A stretch of 64,000 nt of DNA, taken from Toxorhynchites rutilus septentrionalis (taxonomy: Eukaryota > Arthropoda > Insecta > Diptera > Culicidae). The notes beneath the pieces were generated by a model. The model ran no database searches. It was not told the origin of the DNA and saw only the letters and a list, made by a program, of their open reading frames with translations. How positions within the stretch are numbered: position 1 is the stretch's first letter; each line of letters starts with the position of its first letter. Shown here one piece after another: positions 10,061 through 21,768 of this stretch. A program made the position numbers and the translations under genes. The stretch spans positions 57,119,705 to 57,183,704 of the forward strand of contig NC_073745.1 in NCBI RefSeq assembly GCF_029784135.1, in the 5' to 3' direction.

Positions 10061-11167
10061 TTTTTTTTTTCCAAAATATATATTTTATTAAGGCACATGT
10101 GGCGTTAGCCTGACGGGCCGGGAGTCCAATATTTTGACAATTTTTGTCTTACAACTATGTTAGTAATATGTAACCGATTACTCGCGGTTGGCTCGAGGTT
10201 AGTATTACAAGTGTTCTCATAATTGGTATGTTGCAGTCTCCGATGCTCATCCCGTGTGCCCGACACGGGATACTTCCTATTGGGATGCAGCTGACCATTA
10301 ATCAGCAACGCCCCCTAGTCTGTACCCCATATCTAGCGTGGTGCGTCTTTCTCGACTCGAGGAATCCAGGATAGAATGGTCACTAGCCGGCGCAATCATC
10401 AGCTCGTGTAGAGTTGTCATGAGCGGTACAACCTTTGGCTCTTGTTGAATGAAAGTGGACTGCACAACCTTCGGCCCGTGCATCTGTAAAGAGTGTGTGT
10501 ATGTATTGCCGCGACTAAGTAAAAGTTTATCGATCGGATAGGAGGGATATGAAACGGGGACACAACGAAGGAAACATCATTAAACGTTGACATCGGCGTT
10601 TCTGAGGAACAGGTATAGATGAAGCAGAAGATCAGGATCACGGCTACCTAAGATATCCCGGACGGGGATATCCGATTGTCTGCCTTTTGCTCTCAGTGCT
10701 CTAGAGAGCTGAGAGCGAGCAGCATGGAACCGGATACACGACCAGACAACATGCTCGATGTCGTGATAGCCATCGCCACAATCACTAAGATTGTTTGCTG
10801 CGAGCCCAATGCGATAGAGATGCGCGTTTAGGTTGTAGTGATTGGACATAAGCCGAGATATCACGCGAATGAAATCACGACCTACATTCAATCCCTTGAA
10901 CCATGCACTCGTCGAGACCTTAGGGATAATCGTGTGTAACCAACGACCGAACTCATCACTACTCCACATGTGCTGCCAACTTACGAGCGAATGTGGAAAA
11001 ATTCATTATAAGCAATTTGCCTTTCAAAAAGTGTGCCTGCTAAAGCGCCCACCTTAGCTAGCGAGTCCGCTTTCTCATTCCCCGGAATCGAGCAATGAGA
11101 GGGAACCCATGCTAAGGTAATCTTGAATAATTTTTCGACCAAAACACTCAATAGTTGTCTTATTCTT
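10061..11167 (-). mobile_element. I-clade LINE 3' part: RNase H end, C-terminus and 3' UTR
   Basis: On the - strand, 11160-10970 encodes the end of an RNase H domain (LAWVPSHCSIPGNEKADSLA, with the last catalytic Asp). It is followed by the C-terminal zone at 10969-10580 (WFKGLNVGRDFIRVISRLMS, then a Cys/His knuckle ending DIEHVVWSC). The 3' UTR runs to a poly(A) seen as (T)10 at 10061-10070, with AATAAA nearby. Frameshifts separate the pieces. The element is cut at 11167 by a 3.9-kb insertion and resumes at 15120. Confidence 0.85.
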
Positions 11168-11627
11168 TTTTTTTTTTTTTGACGTAGGACTACGTCTAAC
11201 CGGAAGATATAGGGGGTGAAATGGAAATCTAGTCACTGAACAAGTAGGAAAAAATGCAAGATTTGGAACGCTTATAACTCGAGCATTTCTCAATAGATCG
11301 CAAAGGTTTTTGCATCAATAGATAGGAAATATATCTACGCATCTATCATAACGAATAACATTTCATTTTTCTTGAGATAAATAATTGAATAATTGTGAAA
11401 TATCAAGCATTGTCAAAATGCACTATGTGCCCATTTTTGATTGGTCCATTTTGTGCTCCTCAAATCGAACCGACCAAAACGGGCAACCAGAGCAGCAGTG
11501 AAATAGAATGAACCACGATTGGAAAGGAAAAAGAAAAAAAATGAACGAAACATTGGTCGCAGTCTCACACATGCGTAATTCTCGAGCCAGCCAGTCAGCT
11601 TAAAAATCCCCGCTCCGCTGCCGTAAC

Positions 11628-13018
11628 TAGTGATCCCCGTTTTTTGAAATTAATCGTTCATCAGCTAATCGAATAGTTTTCAGCAGTTCGTTATTCGATA
11701 CGATTAATAACCCAAATAATCGATTAATCGATTAATCGCAATACTGAGAGAAATAATCCGTCAGACTAATATTTCTCATTTGCTAGAAAGCCATATAGAA
11801 TCAAAAATATGTTAATTCCACCTGAAAATCAATTATTATCCTTTACGCTCCCCTAAAGTCGTAAAGAATGCTCAATTCGCGTTGACGGCATTGAGCTTCG
11901 TTTATGAACTTAAGGGAGCGTCAAAGATAATGATTGATTTTCAGGATAATGTGCGATTCACATAGCACGTTACGGAGAAGAACGTCTACGCTCCGTCAAC
12001 GTCTCACACACACACACAACACAATTCACACATGCAGTCAATGCTTCCACCAGCACCGTCACGTCAAATGCTAAACGAATGATTTATTTAATTTTATTCA
12101 TGGTGTCGCCACCTACAACAATTTTAAATTGCAATGCCCTCTTTCAAATCAGCATGCCTAGAATCAGTTCTAAATTTTGAAAAATTCAATGAATGATTCT
12201 CATTAAATTTTTCAAAATTCAATTATTCAATTCAATTATTTAAATGCTTATACCCCGTAGTCCGACCCTTATGCAATAATAATAATAAATAGAATAATTC
12301 TTTCAACTAGTCGCGAATGATTTTCACTCCGAAATTTGGAACTAAGAGATGTGTTGGCATAAAAAGTACAGTAAGTCACTTGTAAAGCGATATGCTGAGG
12401 CACCACTCAGTGTCGCATTGGAGTCTGTTTTGACCAGTAATTGGACCTTTGCGACTGGTGGCGACTTTCAATGTGGGGCCATAATTTGGGCCCCGAACTC
12501 AATGTTTAAAAAAATGCCCAACTAGAGGTAAAAATGTCTAATTAAACGTGTTGCGTCATAGATCTGTTCAATTAGCTTAATGTCGATGTAGATGTAAATT
12601 ACTTTACAATCAAATCAAAACAAAAGCCGAGACACAAAGCCCAGACAAAAACCAAACGAGCCGTCCGTCTCCGTCAATTATTCTTTTCTATAAACCCTGC
12701 CGGTCGTTTTCGTTGAACGTATGCTGACGGGTCGTTACGTTGCTGGTGTATGTGAATGTTTTCATGAGAATTGAATGGTAGAATCATTGACGTATCGTGA
12801 CGTGACGGGACGTGAACGTGACGTGTATGTTGTATGTGAATCGCACTTAAAACTGCAACGGCCGTACGTTTTTTTCTCTCAGCGTTTGGATCGATTAATC
12901 GACGTAAATTATTCGTTCGCTTCGATTATTGGTTGTGCAGTATTCGTTCGATTAATAATCGATTTCTGTAGGAAGTATTCGATTAATCGATTAATCGAAC
13001 GATTATCGGGGATCACTA
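11628..13018. mobile_element. hAT-like non-autonomous element (1391 bp)
   Basis: Inverted termini TAGTGATCCCCG and CGGGGATCACTA are flanked by a perfect 8-bp duplication GCCGTAAC at 11620-11627 and 13019-13026. ATTAATCGATTAATCG runs occur near both ends. Inside, 11821-11944 is a smaller foldback (CCTGAAAATCAATTATTATC and its inverse), and a CA run lies near 12004-12020. There is no transposase. It split the promoter region of the H2A relic that follows. Confidence 0.82.
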
Positions 13019-13097
13019 GCCGTAACGATCATTCTCATCTAAACCGTACACCACATCGGTTCGCATCACAACACATCAACAAACCAACACAAGCAGC

Positions 13098-13320
13098 CAT
13101 GTCTGGACATGGTAAAGGAGGAAAAGTGAAGGGAAAGGCAAAATCCCGCTCGAACCGTGTTGATCTGGAGTTCCCCGCAAGGGTAGCTAGGCCGAGCGCG
13201 TTAGTACCAGTGCACCAGTCCACCTAGCCGGCGTTATATAGTTTCGGCCGCCGAAGTGATCGAGTTAGCTGGCAAAGCTGCTCGCGACGATAAGAAAACC
13301 CGCATTCGGAACAGAACACA
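13098..13320 (+). pseudogene. Histone H2A pseudogene 1
   Basis: It starts MSGHGKGGKVKGKAKSRSNR, the H2A N-terminal tail, with GRG changed to GHG. It continues past a deletion with relics of the core (ARVARPSALVPVHQST, then a frameshifted remnant around 13255-13300 that ends in the 'DKKTRI' zone). Frameshifts and a TAG at 13225-13227 break it. The 70 bp upstream look like an H2A leader, and a degenerate histone 3' stem-loop lies at 13542-13556. It belongs to a dispersed histone fragment, not a working gene. Confidence 0.8.
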
Positions 13321-13541
13321 TTCGGTTCGGTGGACATCAAGACAACAGGCAGTTGAAGCGAGTGGCGAGTGGCAAATGCAATCGCAAAACGGCATCAGGT
13401 AGCAGAAGAAAAAAGTTTGTTATTTATACAAACTGCTTTGGTGGCAAATCCAGAACAAGCCGGCATCGAGAGCGTTCGAAATGGTTTTTTTCAAAACCAC
13501 GAGTAATAAGTTTTCTAAATTTGAACCATTCCATGAAAAAA

Positions 13542-13556
13542 GGCACTTTTCAGGGC
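13542..13556 (+). terminator. Degenerate histone mRNA 3' stem-loop
   Basis: GGCACTTTTCAGGGC resembles the histone 3' processing stem-loop, but the stem is imperfect. It lies about 240 bp downstream of the H2A relic. Confidence 0.45.
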
Positions 13557-13996
13557 ATTTAAACCTTCCAAAAAAGAGTTTAGGAAATAAATTTCAATGC
13601 TTTCTAAAACATTATCCAAAATAATAATAAAACACAAATTGATGTTTTCATAATTTGTTTGCCAGGATCTGATGAGTATGTGAATTTGGCAGTTGTTCTG
13701 AGCTTATTGATAGTTGGGGATTTTCCTGATTATTCAATTTTCACCAATTCTTAAATTGTTTCCAGATTGAAAGTACAGTAATTTACTATTGGTTCGACAT
13801 TTAGCTAATTGAACGGACATGTAATGCGACTTATTTAGTTGGACATTTTTGTAAACATAGAGATCCAAATTATGACCCCACATTGAAAGTCGACACTGTA
13901 CCACTGTCATCGCAAATGTTCAATTACAGGTTAAAATCGCCTCCAATGCGATACTGAGTGGCGCTTCGACACGTCGCATTGAATGTAATTTACTGT

Positions 13997-14125
13997 ACAA
14001 CATGTCACAAAGCTGGATGGGAAGAAATTTTCCAACTGTGAAAGCTGTGGCGAGTGGCAAACGCAATCGCTAAACAGAAAGGTTTAGCCGAACAAGATGG
14101 GGATATCGAGTGATAACAATACAAT
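13997..14125 (+). repeat. Direct repeat pair inside the histone-bearing insertion
   Basis: About 125 bp here (from AACATGTCACAAAGCTGGAT to GAGTGATAACAA) recur in the same orientation at 14731-14852 with few changes. The pair encloses the second H2A relic, so it may mark unequal duplication of a histone-repeat unit. It contains GCGAGTGGCAAACGCAATCG, also seen after H2A relic 1. Confidence 0.7.
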
Positions 14126-14411
14126 AAACTCTTTAGATTGAAGATAATTTTGTGATCCTGAAGAGGACCCTTTTTAGCCTGCATGTGAATCCAACGAGCG
14201 AACAAATCGTAATGAATGTATTTTTTTTGCCATCGCTCCCTTTTAACGCTCATTCGTTCGTCTCGTTGGACTCGCCCCTCTGGCTGAGTCTGCCGATTTG
14301 TCTCTATCCTGTGAGTGTGTATAAAACACGTAGAGTATAAAACACGCGGACCCCAAAAAAATATCTTATTTTCTTTCAAACCGTAAACCCGTGTGGTTGT
14401 ACGGCATCGGC

Positions 14412-14650
14412 ATCGTGGACGTAACAAAGGAGGACAAGTTAAGGGAAAGGCAAAGTCCCACTCGAACCGTGCAGGTCTCCAGTTCCCTGTTGGTCGCATT
14501 CACTGATTGCTCCGCAAGGGTAACTAGGCCGAACGGATTGGTGCCGGAGCACCAGTATACCTAACAGCGATTATAGAGTTTGCGGCTTGGCTTGCAAAGC
14601 TGCTCACGACAATCAGAAAACCCGCATCAAGAACAGAGCAGCTTCGGTTC
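14412..14650 (+). pseudogene. Histone H2A pseudogene 2
   Basis: It reads [20 protein letters not shown], then LQFPVGRIH, stop, LLRKGN, stop, AERIGAGAPVYLTAIIEF, then a scrambled tail with ARDNKKTRI-like residues. H2A order is preserved, with in-frame stops replacing an Arg and a Tyr codon and a frameshift in the alpha-2 region. The alternate frames are closed. It is flanked by the 125-bp direct repeats, and an intact-looking histone stem-loop follows at 14868. Confidence 0.85.
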
Positions 14651-14867
14651 GGCGCTCATCAAGGCAACAATTAGTTTCAATGAGTGGCAAAGTGTTTCTC
14701 CGGCACGTCGCATTAAATGTAATTTACTGAACAACATGTCACAAGCTGGATGGGAAGAAATTTTCCAACTGTGAAAGCTGTGGCGAGTGGCAAACGCAAT
14801 AGCTAAACAGGAAGGTTTAACCGAACAAGATGGGAATATCGAGTGATAACAAAAACACAACACCAAA

Positions 14868-14883
14868 GGTTCTTTTCAGAACC
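14868..14883 (+). terminator. Histone mRNA 3' stem-loop (well preserved)
   Basis: GGTTCTTTTCAGAACC is a perfect 6-bp stem with a 4-nt loop, preceded by CAAA and followed by ATCA. This fits the metazoan replication-dependent histone 3' processing element. It lies on the same strand as, and downstream of, H2A relic 2. Confidence 0.75.
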
Positions 14884-15119
14884 ATCAACATGTTCATAAA
14901 GAGTTAACAGTAAACTAATCCATTTTTCAGGTGGATAGATAGGTATTCACGTAGGAGAAGAAAATAAAACAATATATTTAAAATATATATTTAACAAAAG
15001 CTGTCCCTTTTGTATAGTCCTACGTCACTCCGGTTATGTCCCCGACATTACCCACCCGTCTTTTTTTTTCATTCTTTATTAAAGAGATTTTCAGCCAAAG
15101 GCTGGTTCATCTCTAAAAC

Positions 15120-16062
15120 GTCTTATTCTTGTTAGGAAATAAGATGAGCGTTTATCAACTTTCAATGAGCGGATTGCCTCTATTGAGCTGAGACTGTCTG
15201 AAAAAATAAAATAGTGGTCGATGGGCAATGTTTCAATGATCCCTAATGCGTAATATATCGCACCCAGTTCAGCGACATACACGGAACAAGGATCTTTGAG
15301 TTTGAAAGAGGCACTGGAATTTTCATTGAAGATGCCGAAGCCAGTGGACCCGTTTATGAATGAACCGTCAGTAAAGAACATTTTATCAGATCCAACTTTC
15401 CCATATTCTGCCGAAAATATCAGCGGAATAGAATCGGAGCGTAGGTGATCTGGGATTCCATGGATTTTTTGTCGCATGGACAGATCAAAAATGACAGAGG
15501 AATTGCAGAAGTAAGGGAAGCAAACTTGGTTGGAGATGCCTGGTGAAGGGTGCACGTCGTGGGTAAGGTACTCATGGTATAAAGACATAAAACTTGACTG
15601 AGGAGTCAGTTGGAGTAGATTTTCGAAGTTATCAATCACCAATGGATTCATGATCTTGCAACGGATGAGAAATCTGTAGGATAATTCTGTGAACCGAAGA
15701 GTAAGCGGGGGTACTCCTGCCAAAACTTCGAGACTCATCGTATGTGTCGAATGCAAACACCCCATGGCTATACGCAGGCAACGATATTGTATTCTCTCCA
15801 GCTTGAGAATATGAATCCTGGCAGCTGATCGGAAGCAAAAACTGCCATATTCTAACACTGATAATATCGTTGTTTTGTACAACTGAATGAGGTTCCTGGA
15901 TGGGCACCCCACCATGTTCCGGTAATTGTTTGGAGAAAATTGATTCTTTGCTGGCATTTCTGTTTCAAATACGCAATGTGTCTCCCCCAGGTACACTTAG
16001 AATCAAAATATACACCCAGGTATTTGAAAAATATAGAGTGTTGGATCGTTTTGCCGGATAGG
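15120..16062 (-). mobile_element. I-clade LINE, reverse transcriptase thumb and RNase H
   Basis: Frames at 16062-15965 and 15996-15120 on the - strand encode the end of the reverse transcriptase (FFKYLGVYFDSKCTWGRHI; LYKTTILSVLEYGSFCFRS) and then RNase H with catalytic blocks FFTDGSFINGSTGFG, SVYVAELGAIYYAL and FIFSDSLSSIEAIRSL. One frameshift near 15960 and no complete frame mark it as a relic. It is continuous with 10061-11167 once the histone-bearing insertion is excluded, and its 5' end is truncated at about 16062 inside the MULE transposase gene. Confidence 0.85.
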
Positions 16063-16068
16063 TGGAGC

Positions 16069-16453
16069 TGGAATTGGGCGGGTTCGTGCTTCCAGATTTA
16101 ACGAAGTTCTGTCCTATTTTTTTCAACAAGCTGCCGCCGGAAGAGGTCCACAATTTCATCCTCGAACATGGAACCACTACGATGCAGCTCTCGATCGATC
16201 ACCAAGGACTACTAATTGTTGCGAAGGATTTCACAATGCCGTCAATTCTATATTTCATTGCAGTCACCCAAGTGTGTGGACTCTTTTCGATGGATTGAGA
16301 AGAGATATAGCCTATCACAAGCTTACATTAGTGAACTCTGAAACTAACCAGCTGGAGCCTACTAAAAGGAAATACAGGAAACTTTACGCGATTGTAGCCA
16401 GTTCAATAGAAAAATATCATGGAACAAAGGACAAGTTCTGTTATTTAAGCTAA
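16069..16453 (+). pseudogene. Mutator-like (MULE) transposase, C-side fragment
   Basis: The frame reads GRVRASRFNEVLSYFFQQAA, then RTTNCCEGFHNAVNSIF, HPSVWTLFDGLRRDIAYHKL, and ends YLS at the stop near 16451-16453. The R.TN..EGFHNA block is diagnostic of the MULE C-terminal half. It is the continuation of 9731-10060 after removal of the nested LINE. A residual + frame starting at 16062 is a shadow of this one. Confidence 0.8.
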
Positions 16454-16770
16454 TAGCTAATATACAATAATTAATATTCCTCTTTATCAACTATTGCAAT
16501 GGACTTCAAATGAATTTTCGATATGAGGAAATATTACATTGTTCTTCGAAAAAATAAAAACATATGAATGACATCTATAATTTTATTTTACGTGACACTT
16601 CATATTCCTTTAATAACTCATAACTCATGATCGATTAGCCAATATACTAAAATGTACAATGTAATGTCCATCATCTTAACCAAAACTCAAAACGACATAA
16701 GATCATGTTCTCATTTAGTACTTCCCTGTTATCCTGTTTTGTTCCGTGTTTTGACCTGCAATGAATATTT
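16454..16770. other. No gene seen
   Basis: AT-rich sequence downstream of the MULE relic, possibly its 3' flank. I find no terminus that I can pair. Confidence 0.4.
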
Positions 16771-17402
16771 CAAAGAAAAAAGATACCGGGCAAACGTCAT
16801 GCACTAGGTGAACGTATGCCGTCCGACGCTCTCTAAAGCTCGGTCGGACATTGCTAAAGGATCGTATCCTATGTTTCAAACTAACCGGGCAATCAGTGGA
16901 ACATAGGTTTGCGTGCGAGACAGCGCCGCTTCCGACGGCGGGTCGGCGGTGGACTCGGATCGCGTCATCATGGCGGCATGAGCCGCCTCGATTCCTAATC
17001 CTCGTTAAATGAGGACTTCGTCCCCATTACATGAGCCTTAGAATAAATTTCACTACGAACAATAAGTATTACAATTTACTAATAATAATAATATAAATAT
17101 TACTCCACACTTCTAATTTTCTAATATTAAGATTACGCGCTAAACGATTTTTCCATAAGGAAAATCTGCTACATGAACAAACCAACATTGTATTTTTTCG
17201 TTTGAAATAAATTAATAATAACAATTGCGCTTTCTGTCGTGCAGAAATTATACCCATAATGTTTTTTCAGCGTGTGCTTCATTCGGTGTCCACAATTTTT
17301 CACATCAGTCTATTTTTAGTAGGCTTGCATGATATAAAGCTTTTTTCTCTGCGGTTGTTTCTGCTTTTTTCTTTTACTTGGCGATTTTTTCCGGTCGCGC
17401 GA
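16771..17402 (+). repeat. Degenerate third copy of the 545-bp MITE family
   Basis: 16800-17050 matches the interior of the MITE (GTCCGACGCTC, CCGCTTCCGACGGCGGGTCGG, GGACTTCGTCCCCATTACAT). 17320-17402 resembles its right terminal repeat (AGTAGGC..., GCGGTTGTTTCTG, TTTTTTCCGGTCGC). The middle carries about 200 bp of unrelated AT-rich sequence. It is older than the other two copies. Confidence 0.65.
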
Positions 17403-17412
17403 AAAATATATT

Positions 17413-17444
17413 TTGGGCGGGACGAAGTTTGCCGGGTCAGCTAG
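17413..17444 (+). repeat. Helitron/Helentron-like 3' terminus
   Basis: GGGCGGGACGAAGTTTGCC followed by GGGTCAGCTAGT: a hairpin-forming 3' end finishing in CTAGT. The same end closes the element at 23378-23902. The rest of this element cannot be separated from the MITE relic to its left. Confidence 0.55.
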
Positions 17445-17454
17445 TTTAAACATA

Positions 17455-17705
17455 AATTAAACCTGTACAGGGTTTCAAAATTCTAAAAAAAAATGAAATT
17501 TGGAAATATTTTTTCGTAGCGCGACATACTGTTAATCTTCAGAAAAAATTACACATATCTAGAAAAGGCATAGGAACTCATTTCAATAATTCAGTACATT
17601 AGAGTAGTGCTGAATCTCAAAATCCCCAAAATTTTTTTTTCATTTTTAGGATCATACCCAGCCAGACCCTTTCTCCGTCAAATGAAATCCGAAGAGTAGC
17701 GATTC
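17455..17705 (-). repeat. Relic related to the long-TIR MITE at 51983-55095
   Basis: It shares TTAGAGTAGTGCTGAATCTC, an ACACATATCTAGAAAAGGC-like zone and an end reading CCAGCCAGACCCTTT with the arms of the 52-55 kb element. It is too diverged for secure ends. Confidence 0.35.
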
Positions 17706-18640
17706 TTTGTACACTGACATTATTTTTCTAGTCTCATCTCCTGCATGTATTTGGTGTGATACTAAAAGTCTGGGAGAATTCTAAATGATACTATATTAAA
17801 ACCAATCTCAACAAACTACATATTACTACGATTCGTATCAAAATCTCGATTTAAATACACACAAGATTTAAACTAATAAATACACACAAGATTTAAACTA
17901 AATGGCTATCCTCAGTGAAATATACTACTGGGCTCTAATGTATCGCGTCATAACGGCATCGAGAGTGAAACCGGTATACTAAATCCGCATATGACTAAGC
18001 AGATCGTCACGATTACAACTTTGTCCAATAACGTTACTCGATTACTGGGAATAATATACCATGTAATTAAATGCACTCAAAAGCGCAGTGCTTGCGAAGG
18101 TAAGAGATGTGAGAAATCCGCTGATAAGATAAATCCTAGCGGGTTAAATTTAAGTTCAAACTGTGGTAAATTTCCAATCGATAACTATACCTAGAGCAGC
18201 ATTACGATAGGTTAGAAATCAGCACAAACTATTTTCAATCGGAGCAGAAAACAATCGCTTGCCATTAGACGTATTCGTTTCACGTGATTATGTGTACAAT
18301 GAGTGTGAGAAATTCCTCCGCGTTCGAGAGGATTTAAACTGTGACACTGGATGGTTCGTTCTCAATTGAAGGTATTTCCAGCAGCACATAATACCGCTGA
18401 CGATAAGGTTCGGAGATGAATCGATACCGGGGTGCCACCGGTGTTACCGAAACCGACAGGTCTGCTGCTATCAGCAGCCCACATTTTGTACTTGTCAATT
18501 CGTAAAGGGAAAAATATTATAAAAACTCTCCAACGAAATGTTATCGCTCGCGTTTCTCACAGAGGTTCATAAAATTCTTATCATTCAATTAGGTTGTTGG
18601 TGTTGTTAGAGACAGAAGTTCCCTAGATTTGGTTCCTTCA
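17706..18640. other. No gene seen; upstream flank of the peptide-transporter gene
   Basis: Non-coding. A short tandem duplication (ACACAAGATTTAAACTAA) lies at 17858-17900. The last few hundred bases probably contain distal promoter sequence of the transporter, but no site can be assigned. Confidence 0.4.
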
Positions 18641-18664
18641 ACTAGACAACATTGTGCATTTTGG

Positions 18665-18876
18665 CTTCAGTCACACGGCAGCTTGCCAACCGAGCTCTTC
18701 CGGCGGTTTAAGCGAACAGGCTAAACAGTGTAGCAGTTCAGGGAAATTATAAAAAAATAATTGGATCGGTTATTTTGCAGCACGTGTGTGTGATTACTTC
18801 TCGTTAGTTTGAAGGAATTAGATATGCTGATAGAGAACTGCTGCTAGTTGGAACACTCGGAATCGCAAGATCAAAC
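18665..18876 (+). promoter_or_regulatory. Candidate core promoter and 5' UTR of the peptide transporter
   Basis: TTCAGTC at about 18666-18672 matches the arthropod initiator (TCAGT) and lies some 210 bp before the first coding ATG. No TATA box is obvious. The leader has no long upstream frame. This is a motif guess without transcript support. Confidence 0.3.
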
Positions 18877-18901
18877 ATGGCGGATGAACCGAAGACGGGA
18901 G
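18877..18901 (+). CDS. Peptide transporter, first coding exon
   Basis: The 25-nt exon reads MADEPKTG plus one base (G), followed by donor GTTTGT at 18902. The exon at 31107 begins with two bases that complete the split codon, giving MADEPKTGEVVPTNGEAKD and so on. The ATG sits in a good context (AAACATGG). The exon is tiny and the intron is 12,205 bp, so this assignment rests on phase agreement, a plausible acidic N-terminus and the lack of another ATG in the 31107 exon that would restore the frame. Confidence 0.62.
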
Positions 18902-21768
18902 GTTTGTTTTGAAATAGTGATCTGACGAATACTGCCTCTTTAGATGATATTGTAGTTTTGCCTATTGATTGATGCTTGTCGTACGATAATCATCTAACCA
19001 ATCGATTACTAATGGATGCTGGAAGTGATTGATCATCGGAATTAGTTGCCGGAGTTTGCTCACGTTATGACACACTGAATACAGGGTTTATCCTTTTGAA
19101 GTGTGTCATCGTCCCTGGCTTTCTATCAAAGTCCGATATTGTATACCAACAGCATACCAACATATCTGCTTCAGAATATGAGCCTGTTGTTATCATAACC
19201 AACAAACTAGCTCTAGAGGCTGGTTACATTTTTAAAACAAGATTTCGCTATTAATACAGCTTTTGTTCTTTAAGAATCACGTTTACCGATGAATATTTGT
19301 GAAGCTCGGAATTCGCAATCTTTCCCAACCTCGGTGACGTCTCAAAGTGACAATCGAGTGTGGTGTCGATTGCTTTCATCTTATCTTGAATTGCCAAATC
19401 TAGGACGCATTGACAATCGATGAGTTATGACACTAATCCTATTGCACGAATGCCACCCTCACCTTGGCTGATTAGGTACGATAAGAGAAGCATTTCGAGC
19501 ACTACAAAATCGGCTGACGCGAGTGAGGTTTGTGTTTGTTTGGCGTTTGTTTTAACAGCCAAATCATGAAGCACTGTTAGCAGAATCGGTACCGGGCGTT
19601 ACAAGTGTCTGCTAATTTTCGCGATAATGAATTCGGTATCATATTTGGGGATTTTCATCGGTTCTAATGCAGTTTTAATGAACATAAACTATTGTTATTG
19701 TTACAAATGACGCTACTATTAAATGGAACTATAATCTAATCATTTTATATTACTAGGTTGCGTCATAAGTTCTTAAACAATATGTTTTTTTGGGGAGAAG
19801 CATTAGTTTCATAATTTCTGATCTACAAAAGCCTACACGTGAAAAAAGGAGGTTTACATTAATTTTTTATATCCTATATTTAAATTTTTAATATACGCAA
19901 ATTGTTTACTATTTTGGACTCCCTCTTTCCTACATAACATGTAACAAATTGTCATTTGCATAAAAATGTTTAGACTTATTTGGATTTATTTCTAAGCAAT
20001 TCTCCACAAGGCATCCTCACCTTCCTTCCTGTGTGTGTTACGTAATATATGAATATTTTAATGATCCCATAAACCTCATTAGTTTCCGTTTTGAGTGGCT
20101 CTACTCTGACATAAAAGCGTCTGAAATAGTTATTGTTTCGTAATTCCTCCACATCTCAAGCGTGGAGAAACTTTTTTTTCCAAATGTTTATATGTAGTTC
20201 CTTCAATTTAACGTTTCATAAATCAGTTGTAGATAGTTCGAAAAGCAAAACCAAACTCATGTTCCGCGTTTCAGCTTACCCCGCTCTACGATGCATATGA
20301 AAACTGGACATTTTAAAAATTGACTTTTTTTTCGAAACATCTCGTGTGAATCTATATTTTTTATCGAAAGTCATCTGTCATACCTTGTATATGCTGCAAA
20401 CAGATTTCAATTTAGTGGTTTAGTGAAGATAACTTCCAAGTTGAACTTCGAAAAAAATGGTTGCTACTTGCCCCGGTGTACCTTATCGGTTTCACATGGA
20501 ATGATTGAATTGATAGTTTGGAAAGTTTTATACAATCCATGAACAAATCTTCAACGAACATTACTGCCGTTCTAAGCATAGTTGTCCCGTGGTATTTTAT
20601 TTTGGAAATTTTAACTTTTCTTCATAAAACGGTGTTTTTTGCACAATATTCCGGAAAAGCACAAACAACTTATTGCTTTAAAAAAAACAACATGTATTTT
20701 TGTATATCCATAATAAATTAATCGGTTCAAGTACAAGAATCTTATGTGCATTATTGATATGATAATATAAACTGATTGGACTGCTTCTGAAAGAAAAAGG
20801 GTCATCCATAAACCACTTACACACTGATTAGAAAACTTATAAAAATAATTGTTCAGCCAATTGTACAGTGTTGCCAATGATAATAAAAAAAAATTGGGCA
20901 AGGGGATAAAGTTCAAAATTTTCAGTTTTTATCGTGTTTGGCATCAAAATGTATGTTTTCGGATACGCAGAGTTCATTTTTCAACTCGGGTTAACCAAAC
21001 AACTAAAATAGGAGGTGATGCGAAGGGGAAAAGCGCAATATTTTTGATTTTCCTCACCTTACAGAAAAAATACGGGTCTAATGTTTTGTGATAAAGAACA
21101 AAACTACCACTTTTCACGAAAATCTGAGAACCACTATATAGGTTTGGCATGGAATGGATGATTTCGGGTTAATATTGAGAAAAAATACATTTTTTTCGGA
21201 TTTCGTATTTAAAACTCAAGTGCTGAGTAATAAAATACACTTTCAGGAACACTTTCATTAAAAAGTTTTGCGGGGAAATGCGGGGCAAAATTAAACTTTC
21301 AAAATAGTACTTACTTTGTGTAGAGTTAACACATACTACAACCAACCGAATTTTGAAACTGACAACAAATGCAAATTCTCCGTTTAAAATGCTTCAAGAA
21401 ACATAATGAGCCACAAAAAATCGTCCAAAAACTTCACCAAAACACATGTTAGAAAAACACACGAAAAATAGTGGCACCGGCGAGCATACGAAACTGGTAT
21501 CTTATCGCGTTGCCAGAGCAATGATGCGCGCGCGGGAAGGGGTAAAACATGTGATCCTAGAGGCCTTGAACATCCTAGAATAAGGGACTGTAGGATTTTT
21601 TTGTTTTTATGCAACTTAATTTTTGGGGTTTCGGCCGCCTAAATTTTCTCAGAGACCACTGTGAGACGGAGCGATCAAAGTGTTAAAATGTTTGAATGCA
21701 TGGGAGCAGACTTTTCTTCCTTTTTTTTCATTTTTCATCTCTTCTGGGATTGTATAAAAAAGAAGACT
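18902..21768. other. Transporter intron 1, left part; no gene seen
   Basis: AT-rich non-coding DNA. Fragments of unassigned repeats occur, for example the GCCCCGG and GCGGGGAAATGCGGGGC zones near 20470 and 21270, which resemble MITE ends but cannot be paired. Reading frames up to 101 codons here lack motifs. Confidence 0.45.

Larger units (their letters stand above)
11168..15119 (-). mobile_element. 3.9-kb retroposed insertion carrying histone H2A relics
   Basis: The insertion is bounded by an 11-bp target duplication, GTCTTATTCTT, at 11157-11167 and 15120-15130. An oligo-T tract at 11166-11180 is consistent with a poly(A) tail on the - strand, so it looks like a retroposition event into the LINE. 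Next to the tail is the near-palindrome GACGTAGGACTACGTC (11181-11196); a related TAGTCCTACGTC sits at 15016-15027. Within it lie two H2A relics in + orientation, a histone 3' stem-loop, and a later hAT insertion at 11628-13018. How histone spacer DNA came to be retroposed is unclear. Confidence 0.6.

Noticed and set aside
13035..13227. 150-codon frame beginning at 12775 and continuing into H2A
   Set aside because: The frame joins hAT sequence to an H2A relic; it is accidental.
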